Shown: in pieces, positions 17,415 through 26,719 of the stretch
Position numbering within the stretch: position 1 is the first letter of the stretch
Layout: every line of letters starts with the position of its first letter
Assembly (NCBI RefSeq): GCF_900089945.1
Contig: NZ_FLQY01000047.1
Location: forward strand, 1-40,299
Direction of reading: 5' to 3'
Origin: Candidatus Propionivibrio aalborgensis
GTDB lineage: Bacteria > Pseudomonadota > Gammaproteobacteria > Burkholderiales > Rhodocyclaceae
DNA length: 40,299 nucleotides
The notes under the pieces: model-generated
Seen by the model: the letters and a program-made list of their open reading frames with translations, nothing else
Told to the model about the DNA's origin: nothing
The model's database searches: none
Made by a program: the position numbers and the translations under genes

Positions 17415-19067
17415 TTATTTGATCTCCAGCAGGCTCTCGTCCCATTTGGCATGCTTTTCCAGGCCTAGAAGATTGGCTGTCGTGGCAGCCAGGTTCGACA
17501 AGCCTGCGGTCGGAGTCTGTTTCAGGCCGAGTTTGCCGCCCGACACATTGTCGTAGAGAATCAGCGGAACCGGGTTCAGGGTGTGTGCGGTCTTGGCCTT
17601 GAAGGACCCATCCTTGTTCTGCGCCGGCTGCTTGGTTTTCTTGTCAAGTTCGTACATCTCGTCGGCATTGCCATGATCGGCGGTGATCAGTGCCACGCCT
17701 CCCATCGCGTCAATCACCGGCAGGATGCGCGCGAGCTCCAGATCAACTGCCTCGATCGACATGGTCGCTGCCCGGAAATTTCCCGTATGGCCCACCATAT
17801 CGCCGTTGGCAAAGTTGCAACGCAAGGTTCTGTACTTGCCGCTCTTTAGAGCCTCGATCATCGCGTCGGCGATTTCGGCCGCCTTCATCCACGGGCGCTG
17901 TTCGAAGGGCACCACGTCGCTCGGGACCTCCTGATAGGTTTCACCCTCGAACTTGCCGGAACGGTTGCCGTTCCAGAAATAGGTCACATGACCGAATTTC
18001 TGCGTCTCGGAGCAGGCAAACTGCGTAATCCCGCCCTTGGCAAACCACTCGCCCGAGGTGTCCATGATAGCCGGCGGGTTGACCAGAAAACGCCTGGGCA
18101 GCTTGAGGTCGCCGTCATACTGCAGCATGCCGGCATACGTCACCTTCGGCACGCAGACGCGGTCGAACTTGTCAAAACCCTCTTCCTCGAAAGCGCGGGT
18201 GATTTCAATGGCGCGATCGCCGCGGAAATTGTAGAAGACCACGGAATCACCATCTTCGATCGTACCGACCGGCTTGCCACCGGCAGCGATTACGAAAGGC
18301 GGCAGATCCTGATCAATGGTTCCCGGGAATCTGACGCGCAGTTCTTTCACCGCTGCTGATGCGCTGGCGAACTGATCGCCCTCGCCGAGTATGTGGGTAT
18401 GCCAGCCTTTATCCACCATGTTCCAGTTGGCATCATAGCGGTCCATGGTGATGTTCATGCGCCCACCGCCGGAAGCAATCTGCGCATCGAACCCGCCCGT
18501 GCTCGCTTCGGCCAGGAAAGATTCAAAGGGCTCAACATACTCCAGTGCGCTGGTTTCCGGCACATCGCGGCCGTCTAGCAGGGCGTGAATGCGAACCGTC
18601 TTGACGCCTTCTTCCTTGGCACGCAGCACCATCGCTTTCAAGTGGTCGATGTGGCTGTGCACGTTGCCATCGGAAAACAGGCCGATAAAATGAATGGCGC
18701 CCGGCTTCCCATTGGCACCTGCCTTGGCGCCAGCGACGATCTGTTGCCAGGCTTCGCCCTGCCAGATCGTTCCGTCCGCAATCGCATTGGCGACCAGCGA
18801 AGCGCCCTGGCTGTACACCTGCCCCGCACCAATGGCGTTGTGTCCGACCTCCGAGTTGCCCATATCGTCGTCCGATGGCATGCCAACGGCCGTACCGTGT
18901 GCGCGCAACGCGATGTTCGGATAGTTGGCGAACAGCTTGTCGAGGGTCGGCTTTCTCGCCGCGGCGATCGCGCTACCCGCTTCGGACTTGGGAATACCGT
19001 AGCCGTCCATGACGATCGTGACTACCGGGCCTTTGATTCCGGCGAAAGAGGCAAGTTTTTTCAACAT
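17415..19067 (-). CDS. gpmI: 2,3-bisphosphoglycerate-independent phosphoglycerate mutase
   Basis: A 550-residue cofactor-independent phosphoglycerate mutase that interconverts 3- and 2-phosphoglycerate in glycolysis and gluconeogenesis, with two metal ions. The N-terminal metal site is VTIVMDGYGIP. The phosphorylated catalytic serine is S72 in GNSEVGHNAIGAG. Metal ligands of the alkaline-phosphatase-like fold appear in NGDMVGHTGNF and ITADHGNADEM. The ATG at 19067 is chosen because AGGA lies about seven bases before it; a few in-frame codons upstream are not typical of the family. It is a single-gene unit ending at the bidirectional terminator. Confidence 0.95.
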   Translation of the reverse strand: MLKKLASFAGIKGPVVTIVMDGYGIPKSEAGSAIAAARKPTLDKLFANYPNIALRAHGTAVGMPSDDDMGNSEVGHNAIGAGQVYSQGASLVANAIADGTIWQGEAWQQIVAGAKAGANGKPGAIHFIGLFSDGNVHSHIDHLKAMVLRAKEEGVKTVRIHALLDGRDVPETSALEYVEPFESFLAEASTGGFDAQIASGGGRMNITMDRYDANWNMVDKGWHTHILGEGDQFASASAAVKELRVRFPGTIDQDLPPFVIAAGGKPVGTIEDGDSVVFYNFRGDRAIEITRAFEEEGFDKFDRVCVPKVTYAGMLQYDGDLKLPRRFLVNPPAIMDTSGEWFAKGGITQFACSETQKFGHVTYFWNGNRSGKFEGETYQEVPSDVVPFEQRPWMKAAEIADAMIEALKSGKYRTLRCNFANGDMVGHTGNFRAATMSIEAVDLELARILPVIDAMGGVALITADHGNADEMYELDKKTKQPAQNKDGSFKAKTAHTLNPVPLILYDNVSGGKLGLKQTPTAGLSNLAATTANLLGLEKHAKWDESLLEIK

Positions 19068-19143
19068 GATGTGTTCCTGCAAGGATTTGAAAAATCAGAG
19101 AATCGGAGAGGGCAAGCGGAGAATCATAACAAATTCGTAGTGG

Positions 19144-20031
19144 CTAGCGAAGCCGTTGCTTTGGATCAAAGCGGACAATCGCGCTGCCGTCCCCGAGCTT
19201 CTTGGCCTGTGTTTTCCAGGCGTGGCCATAAACCACCTCGAACGTCGCTGGCAGGCGTCCTTCACTCCTGTGCCTTTCGTACCCAGTGCGTACGGCATTC
19301 CAGGCAGAACGACCCATCAGCCCGCGACGTCGGGCTTGCATGGCACAGGCGGCGCCGCTTTGGCGCAGGTCGCGAAACAGGTCGTCCAGACTGGCGTAGG
19401 TCATGGTCAGCGCCTCCACATCCATCACCGGATCTGCGTAACCGCATTCGAGCAGCATATCGCCGTAATCGTGCATGTCGGCAAAACGCTGGGTATGCGC
19501 ATAGCCATCGGAAAAACTGGTGCGCAATTCCTTCAAGGTATCGGGTCCAAAAGTGGAAAACATCAATAGCCCGCCAACATCAAGAGCGCGATATATCTCG
19601 TGAAAAGCCGGCAGTGGATCGTCCAGCCAGTGCAGCATCAGGTTCGACCAGACCAGACCCAGCGAACCCGCTGTGAAGGGCAAGGCCAGCGCATCGGCCG
19701 AAACCAGCGAGCTCCTGCTACTGCGCAAAAAGGGTAGCAGCCAGCGCAAGCCAGAGCGCTGTGTTCGCCCGGTTCGCAACATGGCCTCACTGGCGTCAGC
19801 ACCGATTACTTTGGACTTCGGGTAGCGCTCACTCAGTGCCGTCAGGCTGATGCCGGTTCCACAACCCACATCCAGAACGCGCCGAGGCTCGATCTTCACA
19901 TAGTCGAGCCGTTCGAGCATGCGGCTACCGACCTCGCGCTGCAATACGGCTACCGCATCGTAGCTTGTCGCAGCGCGCGCGAAATTGCGTCGCACCTGAC
20001 GCAAATCAACGAACTGCGCCGGTGCCCTCAT
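19144..20031 (-). CDS. bioC: Malonyl-ACP O-methyltransferase BioC
   Basis: A 295-residue class I SAM-dependent methyltransferase. BioC methylates malonyl-ACP so that it can enter fatty acid synthesis as the start of the pimeloyl chain of biotin. The N-terminal RRNFARAATSYD is the BioC signature (VxxxFxxAAxxYD-like). The SAM-binding motif I is VLDVGCGTG at 52-60, followed by VIGADASEAML and the motif LVWSNLMLHWLDDP. It starts six bases after the bioB stop codon, so bioB-bioC form an operon. The other biotin genes are not in the window. Confidence 0.92.
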   Translation of the reverse strand: MRAPAQFVDLRQVRRNFARAATSYDAVAVLQREVGSRMLERLDYVKIEPRRVLDVGCGTGISLTALSERYPKSKVIGADASEAMLRTGRTQRSGLRWLLPFLRSSRSSLVSADALALPFTAGSLGLVWSNLMLHWLDDPLPAFHEIYRALDVGGLLMFSTFGPDTLKELRTSFSDGYAHTQRFADMHDYGDMLLECGYADPVMDVEALTMTYASLDDLFRDLRQSGAACAMQARRRGLMGRSAWNAVRTGYERHRSEGRLPATFEVVYGHAWKTQAKKLGDGSAIVRFDPKQRLR

Positions 20032-20037
20032 GAACTA

Positions 20038-21027
20038 TCAGATCGGACGCAAACCGAGTTTGTCGAATAAAGCCTGATCGCGATCAATCCCCGGGTTGCT
20101 CGTCGTCAACAACTTGTCGCAGTAGAAGATCGAATTGGCTCCGGCAAAGAAACACAGCGCCTGCATCTCGTCCCCCATTGCCTCGCGGCCGGCGGAAAGC
20201 CGGACAAAGCTGGTAGGCATGGTGATGCGTGCGGCGGCAATGGTGCGCACGAACTCGAAATTGTCGATTTGCTCCGTCTTGGCCAGCGGTGTTCCTGGAA
20301 TAGAGACCAGATTGTTGATCGGCACGGATTCCGGAGGAGGATTCAGGTTGGCCAGTTGAGCCACCATCGCCGCGCGATTCCTGCGCGATTCGCCCATGCC
20401 AAGAATACCGCCAGAACAAACCTTGATGCCGGCATGGCGCACCTGAGATATCGTATCGACGCGATCGGCGTGCTTGTGCGTAGTGATCACCTGACCGTAG
20501 AACTCGGCATCGGTGTCCAGATTGTGATTGTAATAATCGAGCCCGGCTTCCTTGAGTTGATCGGCCTGCCCCTCCTTCAACATACCGAGAGTGACGCAGG
20601 TTTCCAGGCCGAGTGACTTGACCTCGCGAATCATCTGCGTCACTACCTCAAGTTCTTTTTCCTTCGGGCCGCGCCAGGCTGCTCCCATGCAGAAGCGCGA
20701 TGCACCCTTGGCTTTTGCTTCCCGGGCGGCTGCAAGAACATCTTCAACCTGCATCAAGGCTTCACGCTCGGTTTCGGTCTTGTAACGGGCAGACTGGGAA
20801 CAGTAGCTGCAATCCTCCGAACAACCACCCGTCTTGATCGAGATCAGTGTCGAACGTTGCACTTCGTTGGGATCAAAGTTCTCGCGGTGCACCTGCTGAG
20901 CGCGAAAAAGCAGATCCATCAAAGGCATCTGGTAAAGCGCCTCGACTTGCGAGACAGTCCACTTTGCGGAACGGACCGGAGCAGGCGTATCGGGAGTCAA
21001 CGCAACGGCTGGAGAAATTGTATTCAT
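20038..21027 (-). CDS. bioB: Biotin synthase
   Basis: A radical-SAM sulfur-inserting enzyme that converts dethiobiotin to biotin. The 4Fe-4S cysteines are C69, C73 and C76 in [13 protein letters not shown]. Other family blocks are [23 protein letters not shown] and a C-terminal [12 protein letters not shown]. The 329-residue form begins at the ATG at 21027; a TTG six bases earlier is in frame but less likely. It is divergent from comF across 79 bases and upstream of bioC. No BirA operator of the E. coli type was recognised in the gap. Confidence 0.97.
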   Translation of the reverse strand: MNTISPAVALTPDTPAPVRSAKWTVSQVEALYQMPLMDLLFRAQQVHRENFDPNEVQRSTLISIKTGGCSEDCSYCSQSARYKTETEREALMQVEDVLAAAREAKAKGASRFCMGAAWRGPKEKELEVVTQMIREVKSLGLETCVTLGMLKEGQADQLKEAGLDYYNHNLDTDAEFYGQVITTHKHADRVDTISQVRHAGIKVCSGGILGMGESRRNRAAMVAQLANLNPPPESVPINNLVSIPGTPLAKTEQIDNFEFVRTIAAARITMPTSFVRLSAGREAMGDEMQALCFFAGANSIFYCDKLLTTSNPGIDRDQALFDKLGLRPI

Positions 21028-21106
21028 GAGCAAAGCCTACCGGAAAAAATGGATACTTGCCTGGAGTATGCAGGCAGAATGAGAACCGCTGAAGGACAGT
21101 TCTGAA

Positions 21107-21841
21107 ATGTCAATACTAACCCAAAACAGAGGATTGAAGGCCCGTCTGATCAGCCACCTACGGTATGAGCTGGGCCAAGTGCTGGAACAAGACTGCCTGT
21201 TGTGCACCGCGTCCAATGCACGCGACATCCTTTGCGAAGCCTGCGCGTCCGAATTGGCGCGGCTGGAAGAACCGCGCTGCCCCCGATGCGCCATACCTAC
21301 GGAACACGGCGAGGTCTGTGGCCGCTGTCTGACCAGTCCACCACACTTCGACGCGACGCTTGCCGCCTATCGCTACGACTTCCCGCTCGACAAACTGGTT
21401 CAATCCTTCAAGTATGGGCAGCGTTTGGCACTTGGCGTCTACTTCGGTCAACAGCTGGCTGCTCTGGGCAAGCGCATTGTTGCCGACCTGATCATTCCCT
21501 TGCCTCTCCATCCCGAGCGCCTGCGAGCGCGAGGCTTCAATCAGGCACTGGAGATAGCACGCCCGGTCGGCAAGGCGTTGAGCCTGCCAATCGACGCCAC
21601 TAGCTGCCGCCGCATGCGCAATACGCCCGCACAAACCAGGCTTGCCTGGCGTGACAGGGCGAAGAACGTCCGCGGCGCGTTCCACTGCTCGTCGGATTTC
21701 ACCGGGAGACGGGTGATACTTGTGGACGATGTCATGACAACCGGCGCTTCGCTTGACGAGTGCGCCCGCACACTCAAGTTGCACGGCGCGGCAGAGATCA
21801 CTTTACTGGTCGTTGCCCGGGCGTTGCCCAAGCCTTTGTAG
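21107..21841 (+). CDS. comF: ComF family phosphoribosyltransferase-like protein
   Basis: A 244-residue ComF/GntX-family protein linked to DNA uptake in competent bacteria and, in E. coli GntX/YhgH, to use of DNA as nutrient. The N-terminus has four CxxC pairs (C30/C33, C43/C46, C58/C61, C71/C74) forming a probable zinc ribbon. The C-terminus is a type I phosphoribosyltransferase fold with the PRPP loop VILVDDVMTTGAS (203-215) and the family motif RARGFNQALEIAR. AAGGA precedes the ATG by about ten bases. It is divergent from bioB and convergent with mshN, with 21 bases between stop codons. No competence partners are nearby. Confidence 0.93.
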   Translation: MSILTQNRGLKARLISHLRYELGQVLEQDCLLCTASNARDILCEACASELARLEEPRCPRCAIPTEHGEVCGRCLTSPPHFDATLAAYRYDFPLDKLVQSFKYGQRLALGVYFGQQLAALGKRIVADLIIPLPLHPERLRARGFNQALEIARPVGKALSLPIDATSCRRMRNTPAQTRLAWRDRAKNVRGAFHCSSDFTGRRVILVDDVMTTGASLDECARTLKLHGAAEITLLVVARALPKPL

Positions 21842-21862
21842 TACTGAATTGCAGCCTGTTTG

Positions 21863-23023
21863 CTAGCGCAACTTCTGCTCGATCAGCGCCGTCAATTGGG
21901 GACCGAGATTACCGCTCTGTCTGGCGCGGAGGAACATTTCCCTGGCTTCTCCCGATTGACCTTCGGCCTCCAGCGCTAGGCCCAGCCCCAACCACCAGCG
22001 ACCGTCATTGGGCGACAGCCGGGTTGCCGCCTGATAGTGTTTGGCTGCATCCCTGTTTCGCCCCAGACGCTGAAGGACATGCGCCATGAAGCCCTGATAA
22101 TCGGCATTGTTGCCTGCGGCCGGTGACGAATAATCGAGCGTCTGCCAGGCACCCGCAAGGTCCCCGCGATCAACCTGTAAACGCGCCAGGCTCATCGCCC
22201 AACCGATCTGCGCCGGTTGCCCCTGAAGGCCATCCTGCAGCACCTTGGCCGCTTCATCCGGTTGCCTGGCTTCGAGCAGCAATCTGACCAGCAACTGCCG
22301 GGATGCCACATGCAAACCATCCTGGCGCAGCGCGTTGCGCAATTCTTCGAGTGCTTCAGCCACTCGGCCCTGGTTGACCGCTGCAATGGCCTTGCGATAT
22401 TCACCTTCAGCGCGCTCACGAGGCGAGCCGACCGCGTCGGTTCTCTCGATCATTGGCTTCTTCTCCGATTTGCCCGCCGCTTTCGGCACGGCGGCATCCG
22501 GGGATAGCGATTGCGGGGCAACCGCCTTCGTTCGGCTTTGCTCCGTAGCCGTATCTTTCATACCTGCTGCAGCAGAATTGCCGGAAGCCGGAGCTGTAGC
22601 TGTGACTGCCTTCGTTTCGACATTTTCCGCTGACGGCAGGTCAGTGGAGTCTGCCAACCGCAGGCTGCCATCCATGCTTAGGAGCAGTGGCGTCACGGAC
22701 GACGGCGGTTCTGCCGATGACGTCGCGCTTTCTGGCGGAGCAGGCGTTGGCGGCGCAGTCGGTGAGACACGCGACGAGGCAGCAACGACCGGCTCCGCAA
22801 GCTGGGCTACCGGAGCCGCCTCCTGGCGCGCCTGCCACTGAAGAAAGGCATAGCCGCCGACTATCGCAATCAGGAGAATCAATCCAGCGGCACCGAGGAC
22901 GATCGGCAAGAGCGGAGTTCCGGGCTTCGGCAACGAGCGAACGTCGTTCGGCAGATTGGTACCCGTACCATACGTTGCCCGCCGGGCGTCAAGGTCCTGG
23001 AGAACCTGGTTGATCAGACTCAT
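21863..23023 (-). CDS. mshN: MSHA biogenesis protein MshN (membrane-anchored TPR protein)
   Basis: A 386-residue protein starting MSLINQVLQDLDARRA, the MshN-type N-terminus, which resembles the cytoplasmic end of GspB/ExeB-like partners of ExeA ATPases. One membrane span lies at about residues 38-60. A long low-complexity Ala/Pro/Ser/Thr linker follows, then a C-terminal TPR region (for example GRVAEALEELRNALRQDG and NRDAAKHYQAATRLSPNDG). The topology places the TPRs in the periplasm. It is the last gene of the pilus assembly block, 19 bases after mshM. The pairing with an AAA ATPase suggests a role in placing or opening the secretin; that role is inferred. Confidence 0.85.
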   Translation of the reverse strand: MSLINQVLQDLDARRATYGTGTNLPNDVRSLPKPGTPLLPIVLGAAGLILLIAIVGGYAFLQWQARQEAAPVAQLAEPVVAASSRVSPTAPPTPAPPESATSSAEPPSSVTPLLLSMDGSLRLADSTDLPSAENVETKAVTATAPASGNSAAAGMKDTATEQSRTKAVAPQSLSPDAAVPKAAGKSEKKPMIERTDAVGSPRERAEGEYRKAIAAVNQGRVAEALEELRNALRQDGLHVASRQLLVRLLLEARQPDEAAKVLQDGLQGQPAQIGWAMSLARLQVDRGDLAGAWQTLDYSSPAAGNNADYQGFMAHVLQRLGRNRDAAKHYQAATRLSPNDGRWWLGLGLALEAEGQSGEAREMFLRARQSGNLGPQLTALIEQKLR

Positions 23024-23042
23024 GGCCTGCCCTTCAACACGA

Positions 23043-23876
23043 TCATCCCCACAACCACCCGGTACGATGCGCGCCCTCGGTGTCCTTGCGCGCCAGTCTG
23101 ACGTGGCGCATCTTGGCCATCTGGCGGCCTTCGCCGAAAACCGACAGCAATGATTTATGCGCCAGAATGTTGATCAATCGGGGTGTGCCGCCACTGGCAC
23201 GATGTAGCGCGCGCAATGCGGCGGGGGAAAAAAGACCCTCTCCCCGGTAGCCGGCAACCCGCAAACGATGTGCCACATAGTTTGCGATTTCGCTTTTCTT
23301 CAGGCCGCCCAGACGGTAGTGAAAGGCGATGCGCTGGAGCAGCTGGCGCACTTCCGGACGATGCAGCTTGACGTCGAGTTCCGGCTGGCCGAAAAGGACA
23401 ATCTGCAACAGTTTGCGCTTCTCGGTTTCAAGGTTTGACAATAGTCGCAATGCTTCCAGCGTTTCAACCGGCATCACTTGCGCCTCATCGATGCAAACCA
23501 CGACCCGCTTCTTCCCTCTCGCAAAGCCAAGCAGCGCATGGTTGATCCGACGCACCAGGTGGTACTGGTCCAGGCCGGCCGCATCCTTGATACCCAACTC
23601 TTCAGCCAGCGCCAGAAATAGCGTATCCGCATTGAGATTGGGGTTGGGCAGATACGCCGTCACCCAGCTCTCGTCCAAGGTTTGCAACAAGCGCCGACAG
23701 AGCAAGGTTTTCCCGGTGCCGACTTCACCGCTGATCTTGACAAAGCCCTCTCCCTCCGAGAGCGCCAGCAGCAAGGTGTTGAGCGCTTCCTGGTGATACT
23801 GGACAGAGTAGATGAAACTGGTGTCCGGCGTGATGCCGAAAGGCAGCTCGGTCAGGCCGAAGTGTTTCAGATACAA
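23043..23876 (-). CDS. mshM: MSHA biogenesis ATPase MshM (ExeA/GspA-like)
   Basis: A 277-residue AAA-type ATPase of the ExeA/GspA/MshM group. Walker A is GEVGTGKT at 50-57 and Walker B is VVVCIDEAQ near 125-133; a conserved LLSNLETEKRKLLQIVLFGQ block follows. The start is taken as a TTG at 23876, because the family N-terminus is MYL.HFGL..LPF and here TTG begins LYLKHFGLTELPF. GGGAG lies exactly six bases before that TTG. The frame stays open upstream to 23993, but that part overlaps mshL and has no family similarity. The gene sits between the secretin mshL and mshN. A role in secretin insertion is inferred from ExeA. Confidence 0.88.
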   Translation of the reverse strand: MYLKHFGLTELPFGITPDTSFIYSVQYHQEALNTLLLALSEGEGFVKISGEVGTGKTLLCRRLLQTLDESWVTAYLPNPNLNADTLFLALAEELGIKDAAGLDQYHLVRRINHALLGFARGKKRVVVCIDEAQVMPVETLEALRLLSNLETEKRKLLQIVLFGQPELDVKLHRPEVRQLLQRIAFHYRLGGLKKSEIANYVAHRLRVAGYRGEGLFSPAALRALHRASGGTPRLINILAHKSLLSVFGEGRQMAKMRHVRLARKDTEGAHRTGWLWG

Positions 23877-23901
23877 CGCAGGCTCCCTGGCGATGGCACC
23901 A

Positions 23902-25650
23902 TCACTGTCCCGGCTGAGGCCGTGCCAAGCGCGGATCGAGCTTCTGAATTCGCCCCTGAGTCTCGACCAGGTCGTCCTTCCAGCTCGATGCATTGCGAAT
24001 GATCGTCGGTTTGATGAGGATGACCAGTTCGCGCTTTCTCAGATGACTGTTGCGCGTCCCGAACAACAGTCCCCAGCCTGAAGAGCCCGTCGTACCCGGC
24101 AAGCCGTTGGAATCCGAAGCCTGTTCCTGCTTCATCAAGCCCCCGATGGCGACGATGTTGCCGTCCTGAACGCGTACCACGCTGTCTGTTTCATTGACCG
24201 CGCTGTTGGCCAGCGGCAGGGTGAACTCACCGAGGGCGCCAAGATCGATGACCGTCTGTTTCGCCTTGACCAGGCTGATCGACGGGTGAACATGCAGAAC
24301 GATATTGTCGTCTTCGTCGATTTGCGGCGTTACATCCAGGGCGATGCCCGAAAAGAATGGTTGCAGCGTTATCGAAGGCGTTGTCACATTACCTGTGCCC
24401 GATGTGGTCACCGTCGAACTGACGTTGGTTACGAAGAACTCATCGACACCCACCTTGAGCACAGCCATCTGGTTGTTGATACTGGCAATTCTCGGGCTAG
24501 ACAAGACCTGAACATTGCCTTGTGTTTCGAGGAAGTTCAGCAATGCCGCAAAGTTGGCGCTCTGAAAAGCAAGTCCGAAAAACCCGCTACCCAGCTTGGT
24601 CGCTGCAACAAGACCACCCACGCCGGGCAATACGCCGGTGCCTGGCGCCAGTATCGCCCCCGCTCCGCTTTGCGCTAAATCGCCGCTGTCAAATCCGGCA
24701 CGATTTGTCGTGTTCAGAACGGTTCCCGGCTGAGCCGCGCCATAGGCAAAACGGTTATTCGTTCCACCAAACTGGCTCCAGTTGACACCCGCCTGAAACT
24801 CCTCGTTCAGCTCCACTTCGATGATCTTGGCTTCCAGCATTACCTGCCGCTCGATGATCAACTGAGTGATGCGCAAATACTGCTCGACGGAGCGGATATC
24901 GGACGGAAACGCCTTGACCAGGACCACGCCCGAACCAGGATTGACGATCACCGCGCGCCCGTTGTCCGAGCCGACAATACTGGTCAAGGCCGTGGTCAGA
25001 TCACGCCAGAAATCGTTGTGCTGCGATGTCGATACCTGGCTGCTCGGCGGGCCTGCCGTATTCCCGGCTGGCGAGACAGGTAGCGCGGTATTTGTCACTG
25101 TTGCGCCGCCGGCCTGAGGTTGTATGGCGGTCATCGTATTTGAAGTCACGCTCACTTCGGACTGCCCCTTGCGTTTTCCGGCCAGGTAGTTGAGCTGGAA
25201 GATACGCGTCTGCAGCGTATTGGGCTGAATATAGATACGCGTTCCCTGGAACTTGAACTCATAGCCATACAGCTCCCGCAGGGTCTCCAGCGCTTCACGC
25301 ACTGTGACACTTTTCAGATTGACCGTCACGTTGCCGGCAACTTCCGGCGCAACCAGCATGCTGTATCGCGTCCCGCTCACCAAAGCCATGAAGACCTGCG
25401 TCGCCGGTGCGTTACTCACGGCCAGGTCGAAACGCGGCTCGACGCTTTTCGCCGATGCGGGCAATTCGAGCTGTATTGGAGGCAACATGGCCTGGTTGAG
25501 TGCCTCGTCCGCACCCCGCGGCTTGGAGCTCACCGCACCTTGCATTTCCGTCCCGATCAGGTCGAAGGTGGTTCCAGGTGTCTTCTGATGCGTAGCGCAC
25601 CCGACCACCAGCACGACCGCCGCCAGCGGAAATATCAATTTGAACTTCAT
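23902..25650 (-). CDS. mshL: MSHA secretin MshL (outer membrane lipoprotein)
   Basis: A 582-residue secretin forming the outer-membrane gate for the pilus. The N-terminus is a lipoprotein signal with the lipobox VVGC (Cys18). Next come a secretin/TonB short N-terminal domain at about 75-145 (VAGNVTVNLKSVTVREALE), an N1-type domain (VVLVKAFPSDIRSVEQYL) and the C-terminal secretin core with VLSSPRIASINNQMAVLKVG and VRVQDGNIVAIGGLMKQEQ. The ATG at 25650 overlaps the TGA of mshK in an ATGA junction, so translation is coupled. The mshL-mshM gap is 25 bases. Confidence 0.93.
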   Translation of the reverse strand: MKFKLIFPLAAVVLVVGCATHQKTPGTTFDLIGTEMQGAVSSKPRGADEALNQAMLPPIQLELPASAKSVEPRFDLAVSNAPATQVFMALVSGTRYSMLVAPEVAGNVTVNLKSVTVREALETLRELYGYEFKFQGTRIYIQPNTLQTRIFQLNYLAGKRKGQSEVSVTSNTMTAIQPQAGGATVTNTALPVSPAGNTAGPPSSQVSTSQHNDFWRDLTTALTSIVGSDNGRAVIVNPGSGVVLVKAFPSDIRSVEQYLRITQLIIERQVMLEAKIIEVELNEEFQAGVNWSQFGGTNNRFAYGAAQPGTVLNTTNRAGFDSGDLAQSGAGAILAPGTGVLPGVGGLVAATKLGSGFFGLAFQSANFAALLNFLETQGNVQVLSSPRIASINNQMAVLKVGVDEFFVTNVSSTVTTSGTGNVTTPSITLQPFFSGIALDVTPQIDEDDNIVLHVHPSISLVKAKQTVIDLGALGEFTLPLANSAVNETDSVVRVQDGNIVAIGGLMKQEQASDSNGLPGTTGSSGWGLLFGTRNSHLRKRELVILIKPTIIRNASSWKDDLVETQGRIQKLDPRLARPQPGQ

Positions 25651-26045
25651 GGTTTGCCCCCACCCTGCGCACGTTTGGCAGCAGATGATTTTCTTATGAT
25701 GTTAGTTTTTTCGATTCCCGGCGTCAGCATCAAGCGCTCGATCCCTCCCGGCCCTTCAAGCACCGCCTCGCGCTCACTCAGCTTGATCAGGCGGCTGTCG
25801 CCGTACAGCTCGCCCAACTTGACCTGTTGCCCCCCGATGACGGCACTCGGCTTGCCTTTCTTCGGAATCATGACCGACTGTAGCACAGGGCCGGTTACCC
25901 CTCCCGCATCCGCGTCGGGAGAAGAAATGCCGGCCGGCGGGCGGGTCGGATCCGACAGCAACGCCTGCGCCCGGACGCTCACCATCAGCGTGCATAGCGT
26001 CAATATGAAGAGCGCACGAATAACGGAGTTCAGACGATCAGCCAT
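25647..26045 (-). CDS. mshK: MSHA biogenesis protein MshK
   Basis: A 132-residue small exported protein at the mshK position between mshJ and mshL. A signal peptide (MADRLNSVIRALFILTLCTL, ending near VRAQA) is followed by LSDPTRPP, the DPxRP motif shared by MshK and similar PilP/GspC-like periplasmic proteins, then a small beta domain (VMIPKKGKPSAVIGGQQVKL). The ATG at 26045 is used; open frame upstream lies inside mshJ. It overlaps mshJ by 16 bases and mshL by 4. By analogy with PilP it may link the inner-membrane complex to the secretin. Confidence 0.8.
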   Translation of the reverse strand: MADRLNSVIRALFILTLCTLMVSVRAQALLSDPTRPPAGISSPDADAGGVTGPVLQSVMIPKKGKPSAVIGGQQVKLGELYGDSRLIKLSEREAVLEGPGGIERLMLTPGIEKTNIIRKSSAAKRAQGGGKP

Positions 26046-26719
26046 GTTCGATCCAGACTCAAGGTATAGACAGTCAGCACCAGCACCAACCTGGGATGCT
26101 GTTCGGCAGAAAGCGAAACGCTGCTCCACAGCAGTTTCGATCGGGATTTCTCAAGACGCTCAAGATACGCAGCCAGCTCCTGGTAGCTCCCTTCCAGCCT
26201 GATCTCGACGCCATGCTTGAAAAGGCCCGCCGAGGAAGCAGCCAGTTTATCCGCGGCCTTCGCCGCTCCCGTTTGTTCTGCGTCAGACTTCTTCTCCAGC
26301 AGAGGGGATACCGGCAGGGTCTTCAGGCTGAGCAGGCGCAGGCCCGCCTTGCGCCCGATCATGTCTTCCAGCAAGGCTGGCACGCGTTGCGGTGGCACCA
26401 ACGATCCTTCTACGGCCACCAGTCGGTCGGCAAGTGCTCCCAGTTGCTTCTTCAGTCTGTCCAACTCAATGCGCGCGGCGACATCGGGATCCTGGCTCGG
26501 GGACAGCAGCACGGCCATCTGTTGCTGCATGTTGGCGAGTTGGACCCGCTGCTCCAGCTCACTGCGTTCTGCCAGTTGTGCGCGCTTCATTGCCGGGTCG
26601 ACGAAGACGCTGTAGCCAATCAGAAAGATGCCGCCAAGAACAGCCGCCGCAACCAGCCAGCGCTCGCGCAATTGCAGCGCGTCATAGCGCGCGGCCAGGG
26701 CGAGCCAGGATGCCTTCAT
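26030..26719 (-). CDS. mshJ: MSHA biogenesis protein MshJ (PilO/GspM-like)
   Basis: A 229-residue bitopic inner-membrane protein with one span at about residues 21-40, a coiled-coil stretch (AELERSELEQ-like, residues about 47-95) and a ferredoxin-like periplasmic domain at the end (GVEIRLEGSYQELAAYLERL). This is the PilO/GspM layout of the alignment complex. The ATG overlaps the stop codon of mshI2 in an ATGA junction. It probably pairs with the PilN-like MshI2. Confidence 0.85.
   Translation of the reverse strand: MKASWLALAARYDALQLRERWLVAAAVLGGIFLIGYSVFVDPAMKRAQLAERSELEQRVQLANMQQQMAVLLSPSQDPDVAARIELDRLKKQLGALADRLVAVEGSLVPPQRVPALLEDMIGRKAGLRLLSLKTLPVSPLLEKKSDAEQTGAAKAADKLAASSAGLFKHGVEIRLEGSYQELAAYLERLEKSRSKLLWSSVSLSAEQHPRLVLVLTVYTLSLDRTWLIV

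Noticed and set aside
21028-21106. Biotin-responsive operator or riboswitch before bioB
   Set aside because: The E. coli-type BirA half-sites are absent and the gap is too short for a known riboswitch fold.
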